A stretch of 64,000 bases of DNA from Pseudoalteromonas rhizosphaerae. GTDB lineage: Bacteria; Pseudomonadota; Gammaproteobacteria; Enterobacterales; Alteromonadaceae. Shown one piece after another: positions 18,095 through 27,022 of this stretch; position 1 is the first letter of the stretch, and each line of letters begins with the position of its first letter. The notes beneath the pieces are model-generated. The model was not told the DNA's origin, did not search any database, and saw nothing but the letters and a program-made list of their open reading frames with translations. A program made the position numbers and the translations under genes. The DNA lies in the NCBI RefSeq assembly GCF_902498845.1, contig NZ_CABVLM010000006.1, forward strand, positions 248,001 to 312,000, given 5' to 3'.

Positions 18095-18616
18095 ATGCAA
18101 ATTGGTTTATTTTATGGTTCTACCACATGCTATACAGAAATAGCAGCAGAAAAAATTCGCGATATTATCGGTCAAGACATTGTCAGCCTACATAACATCA
18201 AAGATGAACCATTAAAAAATGCAGAAAATTACGACTTTATCATCTTTGGTATCTCCACATGGGATTTTGGCGAGTTACAAGAAGATTGGGAGTCGATTTG
18301 GGACGACATTAAAGATGTTGATCTCAATGGCAAAACCATCGCTTTATTTGGCATGGGCGATCAACAAGGTTATGGTCAATGGTTTCAAGATGCACTTGGT
18401 ATGTTACATGATGAAATAAGTAGCCAACAATATACTTTATTAGGATTGTGGCCGAACGACAGCACGTATGAGTTTGAAGCCTCTAAGGCACTCACCGAAG
18501 ATGGCAAACACTTCGTTGGTTTAGCTCTTGATGAAGACAGCCAATACGAACACAGTGATGAGCGTATCGCTAACTGGGTTGAACAGATCATGACTGAGTA
18601 CAGCGAGACATTATAA
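18095..18616 (+). CDS. fldB: flavodoxin FldB
   Basis: FMN-binding electron carrier. Starting at ATG 18095 it is 173 residues, the same as E. coli FldB, and opens [15 protein letters not shown] with the phosphate-binding loop GSTTCYT. FMN-contact segments [12 protein letters not shown] and [15 protein letters not shown] are present. A GTG start four codons earlier is possible. Divergent from xerD, as in E. coli. Confidence 0.93.
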   Translation: MQIGLFYGSTTCYTEIAAEKIRDIIGQDIVSLHNIKDEPLKNAENYDFIIFGISTWDFGELQEDWESIWDDIKDVDLNGKTIALFGMGDQQGYGQWFQDALGMLHDEISSQQYTLLGLWPNDSTYEFEASKALTEDGKHFVGLALDEDSQYEHSDERIANWVEQIMTEYSETL

Positions 18617-18850
18617 ATCTCGCTGCGTAACACTGATACCCAAACCGCCTCAAAATGCAGAGCTTACGGTTTCATAAGGGCTTAATATCAAGGTGTTGCT
18701 TTGCAACAGTGGCAATTCTATTTAAGAAACAACAACTAATTACTAAGTTTATATCCAACGGTACGCTATAAACTTTATCCAAGCTGCTTGTTTAAAATGC
18801 TATTAATAACTTACTCTGCTTCTAAACAGCTCAGTTATCCCTCAAAAATA

Positions 18851-18877
18851 AATCAGCGGCCTTTTAGGTCGCTGATT
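18851..18877 (-). terminator. intrinsic terminator of the NatAB-like operon
   Basis: An 11-bp stem with one G-T pair (AATCAGCGGCC / GGTCGCTGATT), TTTT loop and a T-rich leftward tail, about 18 bp past the permease stop. The rest of the 18617-18895 gap shows nothing I can assign. Confidence 0.75.
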
Positions 18878-18895
18878 CATTTCCAACTCAATAGC

Positions 18896-20035
18896 TTACA
18901 AGCCAAATACCACTTTTTCACTTTTCAGCATACGCGCGCTTAAAAAACTAAAGGCTACACATAATACCAGTGTGATCACTGTTGATAGCAGTAACTGCGG
19001 AATAGGAATGGGATTACCTTTAATAAATTCCATTAATGCAAACTGCTGTGCTGCTATCGGCAACCACTGCACCTTATCTGTCGCAATATCATAAGTAGTT
19101 ATCATGCTTAACGCCATTGGGATAAATAACACCATAGTGACGTAAGATTGTGCTTCTTTAAATGACTTAGCCATAAAAGACACAAACACTTGTAAGCTTG
19201 CCGACATCAACGCGATAGGTAGGCATATTGCGATACTAAATAACATAAACGCAGGGGTAATAGTGATGCTAAAGCCCATTTGCTGCCACGGCACCATTGC
19301 ATACGAAAACTTAGAGACAACTAAAATTACCATTAAACCTAACATCGAAAACGTGGTGATAGCGCCTATTTTAGCAAGCACAATATGTAAACTATGTAAT
19401 GGATGACTCAACAATAACGATAAAGAATTACGCTCTCGCTCACCCGCACTGGTATCAATTGCCAAATTCATCGCCGCGTAAAATAAAGCTAAAATAAGTG
19501 TTAATACGACAATACCCAAAATCATGCCACCTTTTGAATCAGGTGTAGCTTGATCATGTACTTCAATCACGATTGCACGCATCAAACTCGGATCCACACC
19601 ACGAGAGACTAATCTCAGGCTCGCTATTTCAGAGCTGTACAATGCTATTGCTTTTTCAACTTGGTTGATATGTTTACGCAACTTATCATCAGATTTATCT
19701 GCAATTAGCGTTACCGTAGCTGGGCGCCCTTCGCTCATTTTTTGTTGATAGTCATCACTGATTGATAAAGTAATATCTTTACGCTCATTAGCATCAGTAC
19801 TGGCAAAAATATCACGACTATTAAGGTGAGCAATAAGTCCTGGTGCACTATCACTATTTTCAATATTAATTTTTAGTGCTTCAGGCGATGCTAATTGCTG
19901 TAGCAAAACACTCATTAATAAGCACACACCAATTGGTGCACCTATCGCATAATACAGCCCCGCCATTATCGAGCGTTTATCACGGCTGGCATCCATCACT
20001 TCTTTTTTAAATAACACTGTTAATAAATTAATCAT
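18896..20035 (-). CDS. ABC-2 type permease, NatB-like
   Basis: Membrane subunit of an ABC exporter, 379 residues. One N-terminal membrane segment (MAGLYYAIGAPIGVCLLMSV) is followed by a large periplasmic region (about residues 50-170) and then five or so hydrophobic segments from GGMILGIVVLTLILALFY. The segment INLAIDTSAGERERNSLSLLLSHPL-like (about 187-211) is characteristic of NatB-type Na+-extrusion permeases. It overlaps the ATPase gene by ATGA, so the two are translationally coupled. Substrate not determinable; Na+ or a small peptide are the usual options for this group. Confidence 0.75.
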   Translation of the reverse strand: MINLLTVLFKKEVMDASRDKRSIMAGLYYAIGAPIGVCLLMSVLLQQLASPEALKINIENSDSAPGLIAHLNSRDIFASTDANERKDITLSISDDYQQKMSEGRPATVTLIADKSDDKLRKHINQVEKAIALYSSEIASLRLVSRGVDPSLMRAIVIEVHDQATPDSKGGMILGIVVLTLILALFYAAMNLAIDTSAGERERNSLSLLLSHPLHSLHIVLAKIGAITTFSMLGLMVILVVSKFSYAMVPWQQMGFSITITPAFMLFSIAICLPIALMSASLQVFVSFMAKSFKEAQSYVTMVLFIPMALSMITTYDIATDKVQWLPIAAQQFALMEFIKGNPIPIPQLLLSTVITLVLCVAFSFLSARMLKSEKVVFGL

Positions 20036-20766
20036 GCTGCAATCCCCTCATCACTACCAATTAAGGCGACAAATGCTTCTTCTAATGTCTCTTTACCTGC
20101 ATGTTCACACAGCTCAGCCACTGAACCTTGTGCAATCACTTGACCATTGGCCATGATCACCACGTGATCACATAACGCTGCAACTTCTTGCATAACATGC
20201 GATGAAAATAACACGCAGTGCCCTTGCGCCTTTAATAACAGCAACAGCTCTCTTAATATGCGGGTACTCATTACATCAAGCCCACGGGTTGGTTCATCTA
20301 AAATAATGTTTGATGGGTTATGAACCACGGCTTGTGCTAAGGCGGTTTTCATCCGTTGGCCTTGCGAAAAGCCTTGGCAACGGCGATCGGCAATATCATT
20401 CATAGCTAATTTATTTATCACATCTATTGTCGCTTGTTTTGCATCACTGGCATTGAGACCACTGAGCTGGGCAAAAAAAGTAATGTATTCCCTTGGTGTT
20501 AATCGCTCATACAAGCCGCACGGATCAGGAAACAATCCTAGTTTTTGCTTTGCTACCATCGGCTCTTTGGCAACATCAATGCCGTCAATTTCAGCATTTC
20601 CGCTATCAGCCTTTAACAATCCAAATACGGTGCGTAAACAAGTGGTTTTACCTGCGCCATTTGGCCCTAGGAGGCCAGTTATCTTGCCGTCCTGTGCAGT
20701 AAAACTTAAACCATTTAGCGCATTAACATCGCCAATCTTCTTATTTAGGTTGGTTACTTTAATCAT
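20032..20766 (-). CDS. ABC transporter ATP-binding protein, NatA-like
   Basis: ATPase partner of the permease at 18896, about 244 residues. Walker A GLLGPNGAGKTT, signature GFSQGQRMKTALAQ, Walker B NIILDEPTRGLD and switch His in FSSHVMQE are all intact. The ATG at 20766 follows AAGGAG by 6 nt; a GTG just upstream is less likely. It begins 3 nt after the hydrolase stop and overlaps the permease start, giving a three-gene operon. Confidence 0.88.
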   Translation of the reverse strand: MIKVTNLNKKIGDVNALNGLSFTAQDGKITGLLGPNGAGKTTCLRTVFGLLKADSGNAEIDGIDVAKEPMVAKQKLGLFPDPCGLYERLTPREYITFFAQLSGLNASDAKQATIDVINKLAMNDIADRRCQGFSQGQRMKTALAQAVVHNPSNIILDEPTRGLDVMSTRILRELLLLLKAQGHCVLFSSHVMQEVAALCDHVVIMANGQVIAQGSVAELCEHAGKETLEEAFVALIGSDEGIAA

Positions 20767-20769
20767 CAC

Positions 20770-22290
20770 TTACTCCTTGTTAGCTACATCAGTTGAATGG
20801 CTATTGGCAACGGCTACGCCGTTAATATTCATAAAAAACGGTTTGTCATTTGCATCATTAATACAGGTTGTGTCAATGTCTCGCATACTTTGCTGGTCGA
20901 TAAACTTGGCAATGATTTTCGGCGCACAGGTTTGTGAGCCAACGCCATGGGTGACAGTCGTTGCAACTAAGTGGGTGGCATTTGTCATCTCAACCATCGC
21001 AAGCTCGGCCCAACTTGCAGGTGTAGCAGGATCGCGTCCACCAGAAAGAAGTAACGTTGGCGTACTGGTTTTTAGCGGCTGATAAAATGTTTCGTCAACG
21101 GCTTTTACATTCAGAATTGGGCACGCTATATCCAACCCCGCAATCATTGCTTTGCCCATATAAGTTTTACTGTACTGAGCGCGGGTTTGCGTTGTTAAGC
21201 GTGGCCAATCTTCACCACAAACGATGGCGTTATGCATACCCATTGCTAAAGATTGTGTTAAATCAACATTCGCCATCATGCCAGCCAATGGTGAATAGTC
21301 ACCCCTTAGTGCTTTTTCAATAACCATTGGTACAATCGCACGTTGTGCATGGCCGTAAAGCGCAAATCGTATCGCACTGTAAAGCTTCATTTTAGTGATT
21401 GTAAAATCAATAAGGTCATTGGTGCGTGGGTGTCTAACCTGTGTTTGTACAGGCTGTTGTTCAAGCCTCGTAAGCAATGAATTAAAGTTATTTGCTAAGT
21501 TAGGGTATTGGGCTGCGCATAAAGCATCAGTTTCGCAGCGCTTGAATAATGCAGCCAGTGAACCATCAACCGCTCCGCCTATGGCAGCCAGACTTTGCTG
21601 CATTGGCACAACGCCATCTAAGGTACTCGTTAAAACAGCATTAGGAAATTGGCGCATGTATTCTTGCGCTATACGTGTGCCGTATGACACCCCATATAAA
21701 TGAAAGCCTTTATAACCAAGAGCAACACGCACAGCTTCAAAATCCTTTGCCGCAACAGGCGTAGTAAAATTGCTCAAATCAATATTGAGCTTTGCTTTAC
21801 ATTTTTGCGTATCTTCTGCTCCCATGGCTTGAAGATCGGCAATCACATCATTAAAAGCAAACTGGGTTTTTAGGTCATCACTTTCACATTGCAATTGATG
21901 TGAATAACCCGTGCCACGCTGGTCAACCAAGACTATGTCACGAGTTTCGCGAGCAAAACGTAAGTTATGGTCAAATATTCTCGCTAAATCTATAGCCCCT
22001 TGTCCCGGGCCACCGGCAAAACCAAGTACCGCTTCATCAGGATGGCTGGGCTTGATTGCAGGTATAACTGCAAAGTGGATATCAATCTCCCCTTCGCTTG
22101 GATCATCTGACAATGGTTGAGCAATACTGCCACACATCAATCGATCAGACAGCCCTTCCATATAGCATGGCGTCAGTTTTGGTTGGTTATTTTGATTATT
22201 TTCTGCGTATGACGCAGTTGATGCAACCATTAAAATTGGCATCATCACTTTAATTATCAGTCTATTAAAACAATTTGATATACTTTTCAT
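20770..22290 (-). CDS. exported alpha/beta hydrolase, peptidase S33 / tripeptidyl aminopeptidase-like
   Basis: Secreted or periplasmic hydrolase of about 506 residues. Signal peptide ends near STASYA. Oxyanion region AGGPGQGAID, then VLVDQRGTGYS, nucleophile elbow GVSYGT, catalytic Asp in SGGRDPATP and His in VTHGVGSQ: the layout of proline iminopeptidase/TAP-type S33 enzymes with a C-terminal TAP-like region. Six or more Cys suggest disulfides. It is the first gene of the operon with the NatAB-like exporter; GTG 22293 and ATG 22290 both follow AAGGGA, the ATG with better spacing. Why a hydrolase is paired with this exporter is unknown. Confidence 0.8.
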   Translation of the reverse strand: MKSISNCFNRLIIKVMMPILMVASTASYAENNQNNQPKLTPCYMEGLSDRLMCGSIAQPLSDDPSEGEIDIHFAVIPAIKPSHPDEAVLGFAGGPGQGAIDLARIFDHNLRFARETRDIVLVDQRGTGYSHQLQCESDDLKTQFAFNDVIADLQAMGAEDTQKCKAKLNIDLSNFTTPVAAKDFEAVRVALGYKGFHLYGVSYGTRIAQEYMRQFPNAVLTSTLDGVVPMQQSLAAIGGAVDGSLAALFKRCETDALCAAQYPNLANNFNSLLTRLEQQPVQTQVRHPRTNDLIDFTITKMKLYSAIRFALYGHAQRAIVPMVIEKALRGDYSPLAGMMANVDLTQSLAMGMHNAIVCGEDWPRLTTQTRAQYSKTYMGKAMIAGLDIACPILNVKAVDETFYQPLKTSTPTLLLSGGRDPATPASWAELAMVEMTNATHLVATTVTHGVGSQTCAPKIIAKFIDQQSMRDIDTTCINDANDKPFFMNINGVAVANSHSTDVANKE

Positions 22291-22348
22291 CACTTTTCCC
22301 TTGTTTGCATTTTACACTTAATGTGATAACTTATTACTTAGTGTATCG

Positions 22349-22370
22349 GTGTATTGATGTATTAATACAG
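22349..22370. promoter_or_regulatory. candidate operator of the YtrA-type GntR regulator
   Basis: GTGTATT and AATACAG form an inverted pair 8 nt apart, 13 bp before the regulator's ATG; a perfect TGTATTAATACA palindrome overlaps it. Position and GTGTA..TACA-like symmetry suit a GntR/YtrA site, but this is inferred. It lies in the gap shared with the divergent hydrolase operon. Confidence 0.4.
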
Positions 22371-22383
22371 TAGAGAAAGAGTA

Positions 22384-22758
22384 ATGCTAGAATTTATTAA
22401 TGTCAACCCCAATAGTGGCGATCCCATTTATAAGCAATTACATGAACAAATTGTGCGTTTAATTGTAGGTGAGCAAATAGCTGCAGGTGAAGAGCTTCCG
22501 TCCGTGAGAAAAATAGCGGATCACTTTGCTGTTAATCCTATGACAGTTTCCAGAGCGATTGGTCAATTAGTGGATCAAGGTTGGTTAGAACGACGCCGTG
22601 GCCAAGCAACCCGTGTCGCACAAAAAACAGCACAACAAACCGATCAACAAGAGAGCTTACTTTTTAAAGCTATCGATCAACTTATTCAGCAAGCCAAACA
22701 ACTCGATGTGCCACAACCGACTTTAACCGAACTAATAAAAAAACGGTGGGAATTATAA
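22384..22758 (+). CDS. GntR family transcriptional regulator, YtrA subfamily
   Basis: Short regulator of 124 residues: winged helix-turn-helix (NSGDPIYKQLHEQIVRLIV ... ELPSVRKIADHFAVNPMTVSRAIGQLVDQGWLERRRGQ) and only a short helical tail, as in YtrA-type repressors that control adjacent ABC transporters. The ABC genes follow 2 bp after its stop, so it probably autoregulates this operon and may affect the divergent hydrolase-NatAB operon. Confidence 0.88.
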   Translation: MLEFINVNPNSGDPIYKQLHEQIVRLIVGEQIAAGEELPSVRKIADHFAVNPMTVSRAIGQLVDQGWLERRRGQATRVAQKTAQQTDQQESLLFKAIDQLIQQAKQLDVPQPTLTELIKKRWEL

Positions 22759-22760
22759 CA

Positions 22761-23597
22761 ATGACACAACCACTTCTTAACTATAAAAATGTCTCTAAAC
22801 ATTACAACCAACGTCTGATATTAAACAACATCACCCTTAATGTTGAGCCTGGCATGGTGATTGGTTTATTAGGTAAAAATGGTGCAGGTAAAACAACCTT
22901 ATTACGTAGCGCGCTGGGTTTAGTAAAGCCTGATGAGGGTGAAGTACAAGCATTAGGTGAATTAAGTCATCAATTAAGTGCCAGCAGTAAACAAAAAATT
23001 GGTTATGTCGCCCAACAAACGTTTGGTTATGAAGGTTTTAAAATTGCTGACGCTTTGGCATTACATCGCAGTTTTTACCCAAATTGGGATATGCAATTAG
23101 AAGCAAAATGGCTCGCGCGCTTTGAATTGAATAGCAAGGATGCGATTAATGATCTCTCAATCGGCCAGCGTCAAACTTTGGCCCTTATTATGGCCATGGC
23201 CTACAGACCCCAGCTACTTATTTTAGACGAGCCGGTGGCGAGCTTAGACCCAATTGCTAGACGCGAATTTATGAGTGATCTTTTCGATTTAGCAATAGAT
23301 TCGGGCTCCGGAATTTTATTTTCATCACATATCACCTCTGACATAGAGCGCGTCGCCAGCCACATTGCACTTATAAAACAAGGCGAGTTACTGTTACTCG
23401 ACGAATTAGATGTCATTCGCGACACCGTTAGAAAAGTCAGCTTTAAAGAGTCGACGATTGATCTCAGTGCATACAAGGTACTTAACAGGCAGCAAAATTG
23501 TGCCATTATTTATGGCTATACAGGTGAAACTGTTGTTGGTGCTCTAGCAATCAATACACTGTCTCTTGAACAGCTGTTTGTGGAGTTACATGGATGA
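22761..23597 (+). CDS. ABC transporter ATP-binding protein
   Basis: About 278 residues. Walker A GLLGKNGAGKTT, signature DLSIGQRQTLAL, Walker B LLILDEPVASLD, switch His FSSHITSD. The C-terminal part after about residue 215 is short. The ATG at 22761 (MTQPLLNYKNVSK) is 2 nt after the regulator's stop; an upstream GTG overlaps it. Function is with the permease that follows by ATGA overlap; substrate unknown. Confidence 0.88.
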   Translation: MTQPLLNYKNVSKHYNQRLILNNITLNVEPGMVIGLLGKNGAGKTTLLRSALGLVKPDEGEVQALGELSHQLSASSKQKIGYVAQQTFGYEGFKIADALALHRSFYPNWDMQLEAKWLARFELNSKDAINDLSIGQRQTLALIMAMAYRPQLLILDEPVASLDPIARREFMSDLFDLAIDSGSGILFSSHITSDIERVASHIALIKQGELLLLDELDVIRDTVRKVSFKESTIDLSAYKVLNRQQNCAIIYGYTGETVVGALAINTLSLEQLFVELHG

Positions 23598-24838
23598 TGC
23601 AAGCCAGTAAATGTCCATGGTATCAAGGTGCTGTCAGTTTTTGGTTAAAAGACGTCGGCTGTGCCAGTTATTTCATCGCTGCAATTATAACGACATTACT
23701 ATGCCTTATAGCTACAGGTATTGAAGATCTGATCGGACTAATGATCATGTTTTCAATTATTTGTATGTACAGCGCGATAGCTTGGCAAAGTATTCGCTTG
23801 CAAGCCACTGAATGGCAGAGTTTAGTTGTTGGTTACCGTAAACATGTGATGTTTCAAGGTAAAGTATTCATTATATTGAGTAACTTAATTTCTATCTTGA
23901 GTATCATAATTGCGGGCAATATCAATCTATTAGCAACGCTCACGATGGCCAATCTTGTTGGCATTATTATCTGGTTTTTAAATCGCTCATTCAGCCATTT
24001 ATTTACCTCTGTTTGCTATTTCAGCTTCTTTATAGCTACGTTAGTGTGTGTGCTTATTGAGCAACTGCCAGTTTGGCTAATACCCGTTAACGTCGTTGCT
24101 TTTATTGCTATCGTGTTATTTCATAAAAGCTTTACATCTGCGTACAAATGGCGCCCCGATTCATTACTAAATTATCGTAATGGTCTGCAATCTGGTTGGT
24201 CGCCAGTTCCCAGTGGTTTTTTATCAAATTACGGCAGCTCTATTAATAAAGGGTTATTCCCTCTTAGCTACTTTGTTGGCTCTGGACTCTCTCAATACCT
24301 TATTTTAATTACACTTTTATGTTTTTTCGGTGTAGTGGCGAATCTATTTTATAATATCACTGAGCAGGCCATTTTTGTTTTAACGCTGAATTTATTCGCG
24401 ATTGTTACATTAAGTTTATGGAGCAAAGTACAAAAGCAAAACTCATGGGAGCTGTTATTTACCCTACCAATTTACAACACTAGCTACAGCGCAAAAGTCG
24501 CACTTAGTTACAGTGTTTTAAAATTAGCAGCACTCGTAGCTTTACTGTGTTTTAGCACAGCAGCTGCGCTTACTCTTGCTAACCAAGAGTTGTTACTAGT
24601 TAATGCTTTAAGTTACTCGTTAGCCTGTGCTGCTGGTTTACTACTTAGCTTTTCAATCGGTAATATTTGCAAAAACATAAACTTACTAAGTGGAATTTTA
24701 TGCTTAACGTTTGGATTAAATATGGGACTGGCAAACTACATGTTTGATCATGCTGATAGCATAGTTATGCTTGCTTTAATAAGCACCTATTCGGTCTTCA
24801 TGGCTGGCTTAAACCGCTTTACTGTTAGATTTATATAG
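23594..24838 (+). CDS. multi-spanning membrane protein, ABC permease partner
   Basis: 414 residues with roughly ten hydrophobic segments and short loops, one longer loop around residues 175-215 (KSFTSAYKWRPDSLLNYRNG). I recognise no named family with certainty; position, coupling (ATG overlaps the ATPase stop) and topology make it the membrane part of the exporter. Terminator-like hairpin downstream at 24879-24897. Confidence 0.7.
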   Translation: MMQASKCPWYQGAVSFWLKDVGCASYFIAAIITTLLCLIATGIEDLIGLMIMFSIICMYSAIAWQSIRLQATEWQSLVVGYRKHVMFQGKVFIILSNLISILSIIIAGNINLLATLTMANLVGIIIWFLNRSFSHLFTSVCYFSFFIATLVCVLIEQLPVWLIPVNVVAFIAIVLFHKSFTSAYKWRPDSLLNYRNGLQSGWSPVPSGFLSNYGSSINKGLFPLSYFVGSGLSQYLILITLLCFFGVVANLFYNITEQAIFVLTLNLFAIVTLSLWSKVQKQNSWELLFTLPIYNTSYSAKVALSYSVLKLAALVALLCFSTAAALTLANQELLLVNALSYSLACAAGLLLSFSIGNICKNINLLSGILCLTFGLNMGLANYMFDHADSIVMLALISTYSVFMAGLNRFTVRFI

Positions 24839-24878
24839 CCAATAACTCGCGTTTAAATGAGTGAGGAAAGATAAAAAA

Positions 24879-24897
24879 CGGCCATATCATATGGCCG
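24879..24897 (-). terminator. terminator between convergent operons
   Basis: CGGCCATAT and ATATGGCCG with a single central C, which would fold with a 5-nt loop. Leftward it is followed by a run of T residues, so it best serves the porin gene at 24930; rightward the tail is weaker. Confidence 0.8.
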
Positions 24898-24929
24898 CTT
24901 TGCTGTTTAAATAAAATAATTTAAAACAC

Positions 24930-25637
24930 TTAAAGTGAGAATGTACGGCCTATCGACAATACAATACGCTCATCTGCAGTATCAATATCTAGGCTGGTGT
25001 TCTCGCCCGCTACCTCAATATCAAAACCCGCTAAACTTGTTTGATAAGCAAGACGATAGTGGTTATACGATTTACCATCGGTATCCCATGCGAACTTATC
25101 GCCATCGAGTGAATTTGAAATATCAAAGCTGGCACGCAATGCGTGATTAGGTGCAAGTTCAATGGTGTGTGCAACCATAGAAATCACATGACCTGCGCCG
25201 GTACCAAAATAATCCCAGCTATACCAAAAGTTAAGCTCTGTTTGCCCTAACTCACTTGCGTAACCAAATTTAGTGTAGGCTTCAAAGTAGTTACCATCGC
25301 TTGAGTTGCTTTGCCCATGGTAACTGTAATACGCAAGGCCGTAATCAATACTGAGCGCTTCATTTAACTGCGCATAGCGACCGAAGTAAGCATCCCATTC
25401 AATATTTGTGTCGTCACCAAAGTCAACGTTTGACGCCCACGTGCCAGCATACATGCCTGACTCGCCAAATGAATAATCAAGGCTACCTTGTAGCGCTGGG
25501 TCGTTTTGCGTTTGGCTCACACCATTAAAGGTATAATCTGATGCGCCGGTTACGGTTGCTGACCAATCAGCCAATACTGAGGTTGAAAAAAGTGCAAACG
25601 GTAATGCGACTGCTAATAATGTTTTTTGTGTTGTCAT
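24930..25637 (-). CDS. TorF family putative porin
   Basis: Outer-membrane beta-barrel of 235 residues. Signal peptide MTTQKTLLAVALPFALFSTSVLA, then DWSATVTGASDYTFNGVSQTQNDPALQGS-type strands (about residues 24-52) and an ending in Phe-Ser-Leu after ERIVLSIGRT. The opening ASDY-F-G-SQT pattern and alternating aromatic strands are typical of this family. It lies 32 bp after the BCCT carrier gene in the betaine operon, suggesting it helps choline or betaine cross the outer membrane; this is inference. Confidence 0.8.
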   Translation of the reverse strand: MTTQKTLLAVALPFALFSTSVLADWSATVTGASDYTFNGVSQTQNDPALQGSLDYSFGESGMYAGTWASNVDFGDDTNIEWDAYFGRYAQLNEALSIDYGLAYYSYHGQSNSSDGNYFEAYTKFGYASELGQTELNFWYSWDYFGTGAGHVISMVAHTIELAPNHALRASFDISNSLDGDKFAWDTDGKSYNHYRLAYQTSLAGFDIEVAGENTSLDIDTADERIVLSIGRTFSL

Positions 25638-25669
25638 GTTAATTCCTTCGCTACTGTATAAGCTAATAT

Positions 25670-26887
25670 CTAGCTAGCTGATTCAATTTTTGTGTAGTCA
25701 ATTTTGTTGTCTTTCGGCGAACTATCAATGTTACTCACAGTTTTAACTTTGCTATAGGCAATATAGGCTGCACACGCAAAGAACAAACCAATCACTAACA
25801 CCCCGACCCACTGGATTTGTAGAAAGTTCTGCTTAAATAATAGGGTTAATAATGAAAGAGCGACAACATTTAGCGCAATATATTTAAATTTACCTAAACG
25901 TTTAACCGTCATACCCATATTGTCGGTGTATAAACGGATCAGTGAATCAAGCGAGTTGATCACAAACACTACGCCAACAAATACCATTGCAATATTTTTG
26001 ATCCCTTGCGTAGCAATACCTGCTTCGTGATACTGATAAAGCACGCCAAACCAAATTGCGATTGGGATTGAAGGGAAAATTAACATTGCCCCCAATACTT
26101 GATAGGTTTTTAATCCACCGACAAAACGCGATGTGAATTGACCGATCATAATACTCCACGCAAACCACCAAAATAAATAAAACTCATGGTAATCATTGAG
26201 TGGCAGTACAAACTGATTAATATTGCCAAAGTAACTACCAATTAACGTTAAATTATTTGTAAAATCTGACACTTGGCCATTTTCGCCCATAAATGCGCCA
26301 AACCACATAAAACCAATTAGCGCTATAAATAACCAGGTAGTTGAAATACTTAGAAAACGTACATATTTAATATCGGTGCTTGAATACACCGCAAAGCAAA
26401 TAGCTGCGAATACAATTAAATAAAATGACGGAATAATCGACTCACCATCACCAAGACTAGGTAAATACCAAGGTAGGTTAGAGAGCAATAAGAAAGCGGT
26501 GAAGGCACAAGTACCAATAATAACTACGTTATTGATTAATTTAACCCAAGGAATTTCGAAAAATTTCACTTTAGGTTCTATTACACAGAAATAAAAGCAC
26601 GTAAGGAAATAGAATCCCCAGATCAGAAAGCCCCAATAACCAAACTCGATAGCTAGTGGATTGGCAAACGCGTACTCTGGGCTTGCTTTTATGTCTGCAT
26701 AACCTGCAAACTCAGTGAGTGGAAACATGATCAAGCCAACATCTAAGCCTGATGTAAATAAGATGGCGATAAAGGTAAATGTTCTTACCGGTGTGACGCC
26801 AACACACTTTACATTGCCCCATTTTACTAAAATTGCAACAATTGCTAGTAGGGTGAAAATAATGCCTGCGCTAAGCCATAAGGTCAT
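25670..26887 (-). CDS. BCCT family transporter (short), probable choline carrier
   Basis: 405 residues with about 10-12 membrane segments. The core segment YHEFYLFWWFAWSIMIGQFT (about residues 237-256) matches the Trp-rich BCCT signature region, followed by a basic-containing loop (SRFVGG). Usual BCCT carriers exceed 500 residues, so this one is short and divergent, without the long tail. AGGGA-type ribosome site close to the ATG at 26887. It sits 135 bp after betA and before the TorF porin, so choline import is likely. Not a truncation by frameshift as far as I can see. Confidence 0.7.
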   Translation of the reverse strand: MTLWLSAGIIFTLLAIVAILVKWGNVKCVGVTPVRTFTFIAILFTSGLDVGLIMFPLTEFAGYADIKASPEYAFANPLAIEFGYWGFLIWGFYFLTCFYFCVIEPKVKFFEIPWVKLINNVVIIGTCAFTAFLLLSNLPWYLPSLGDGESIIPSFYLIVFAAICFAVYSSTDIKYVRFLSISTTWLFIALIGFMWFGAFMGENGQVSDFTNNLTLIGSYFGNINQFVLPLNDYHEFYLFWWFAWSIMIGQFTSRFVGGLKTYQVLGAMLIFPSIPIAIWFGVLYQYHEAGIATQGIKNIAMVFVGVVFVINSLDSLIRLYTDNMGMTVKRLGKFKYIALNVVALSLLTLLFKQNFLQIQWVGVLVIGLFFACAAYIAYSKVKTVSNIDSSPKDNKIDYTKIESAS

Positions 26888-27022
26888 AATTCCCTCCCCA
26901 AAATAAATGAAAATACATCATTATGTCTCCGTGTTTTTAGTCTCGCATTAACGCACCACAAACAACTTATGATGCGCGCCACTGCAAGCCCCACAGCACA
27001 AAGTATGCTGCAGGTGACTTTA

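Noticed and set aside
20453..21082. Rightward 209-codon frame
   Set aside because: Lies antisense across the NatA-like and hydrolase genes, both of which have full family motifs.
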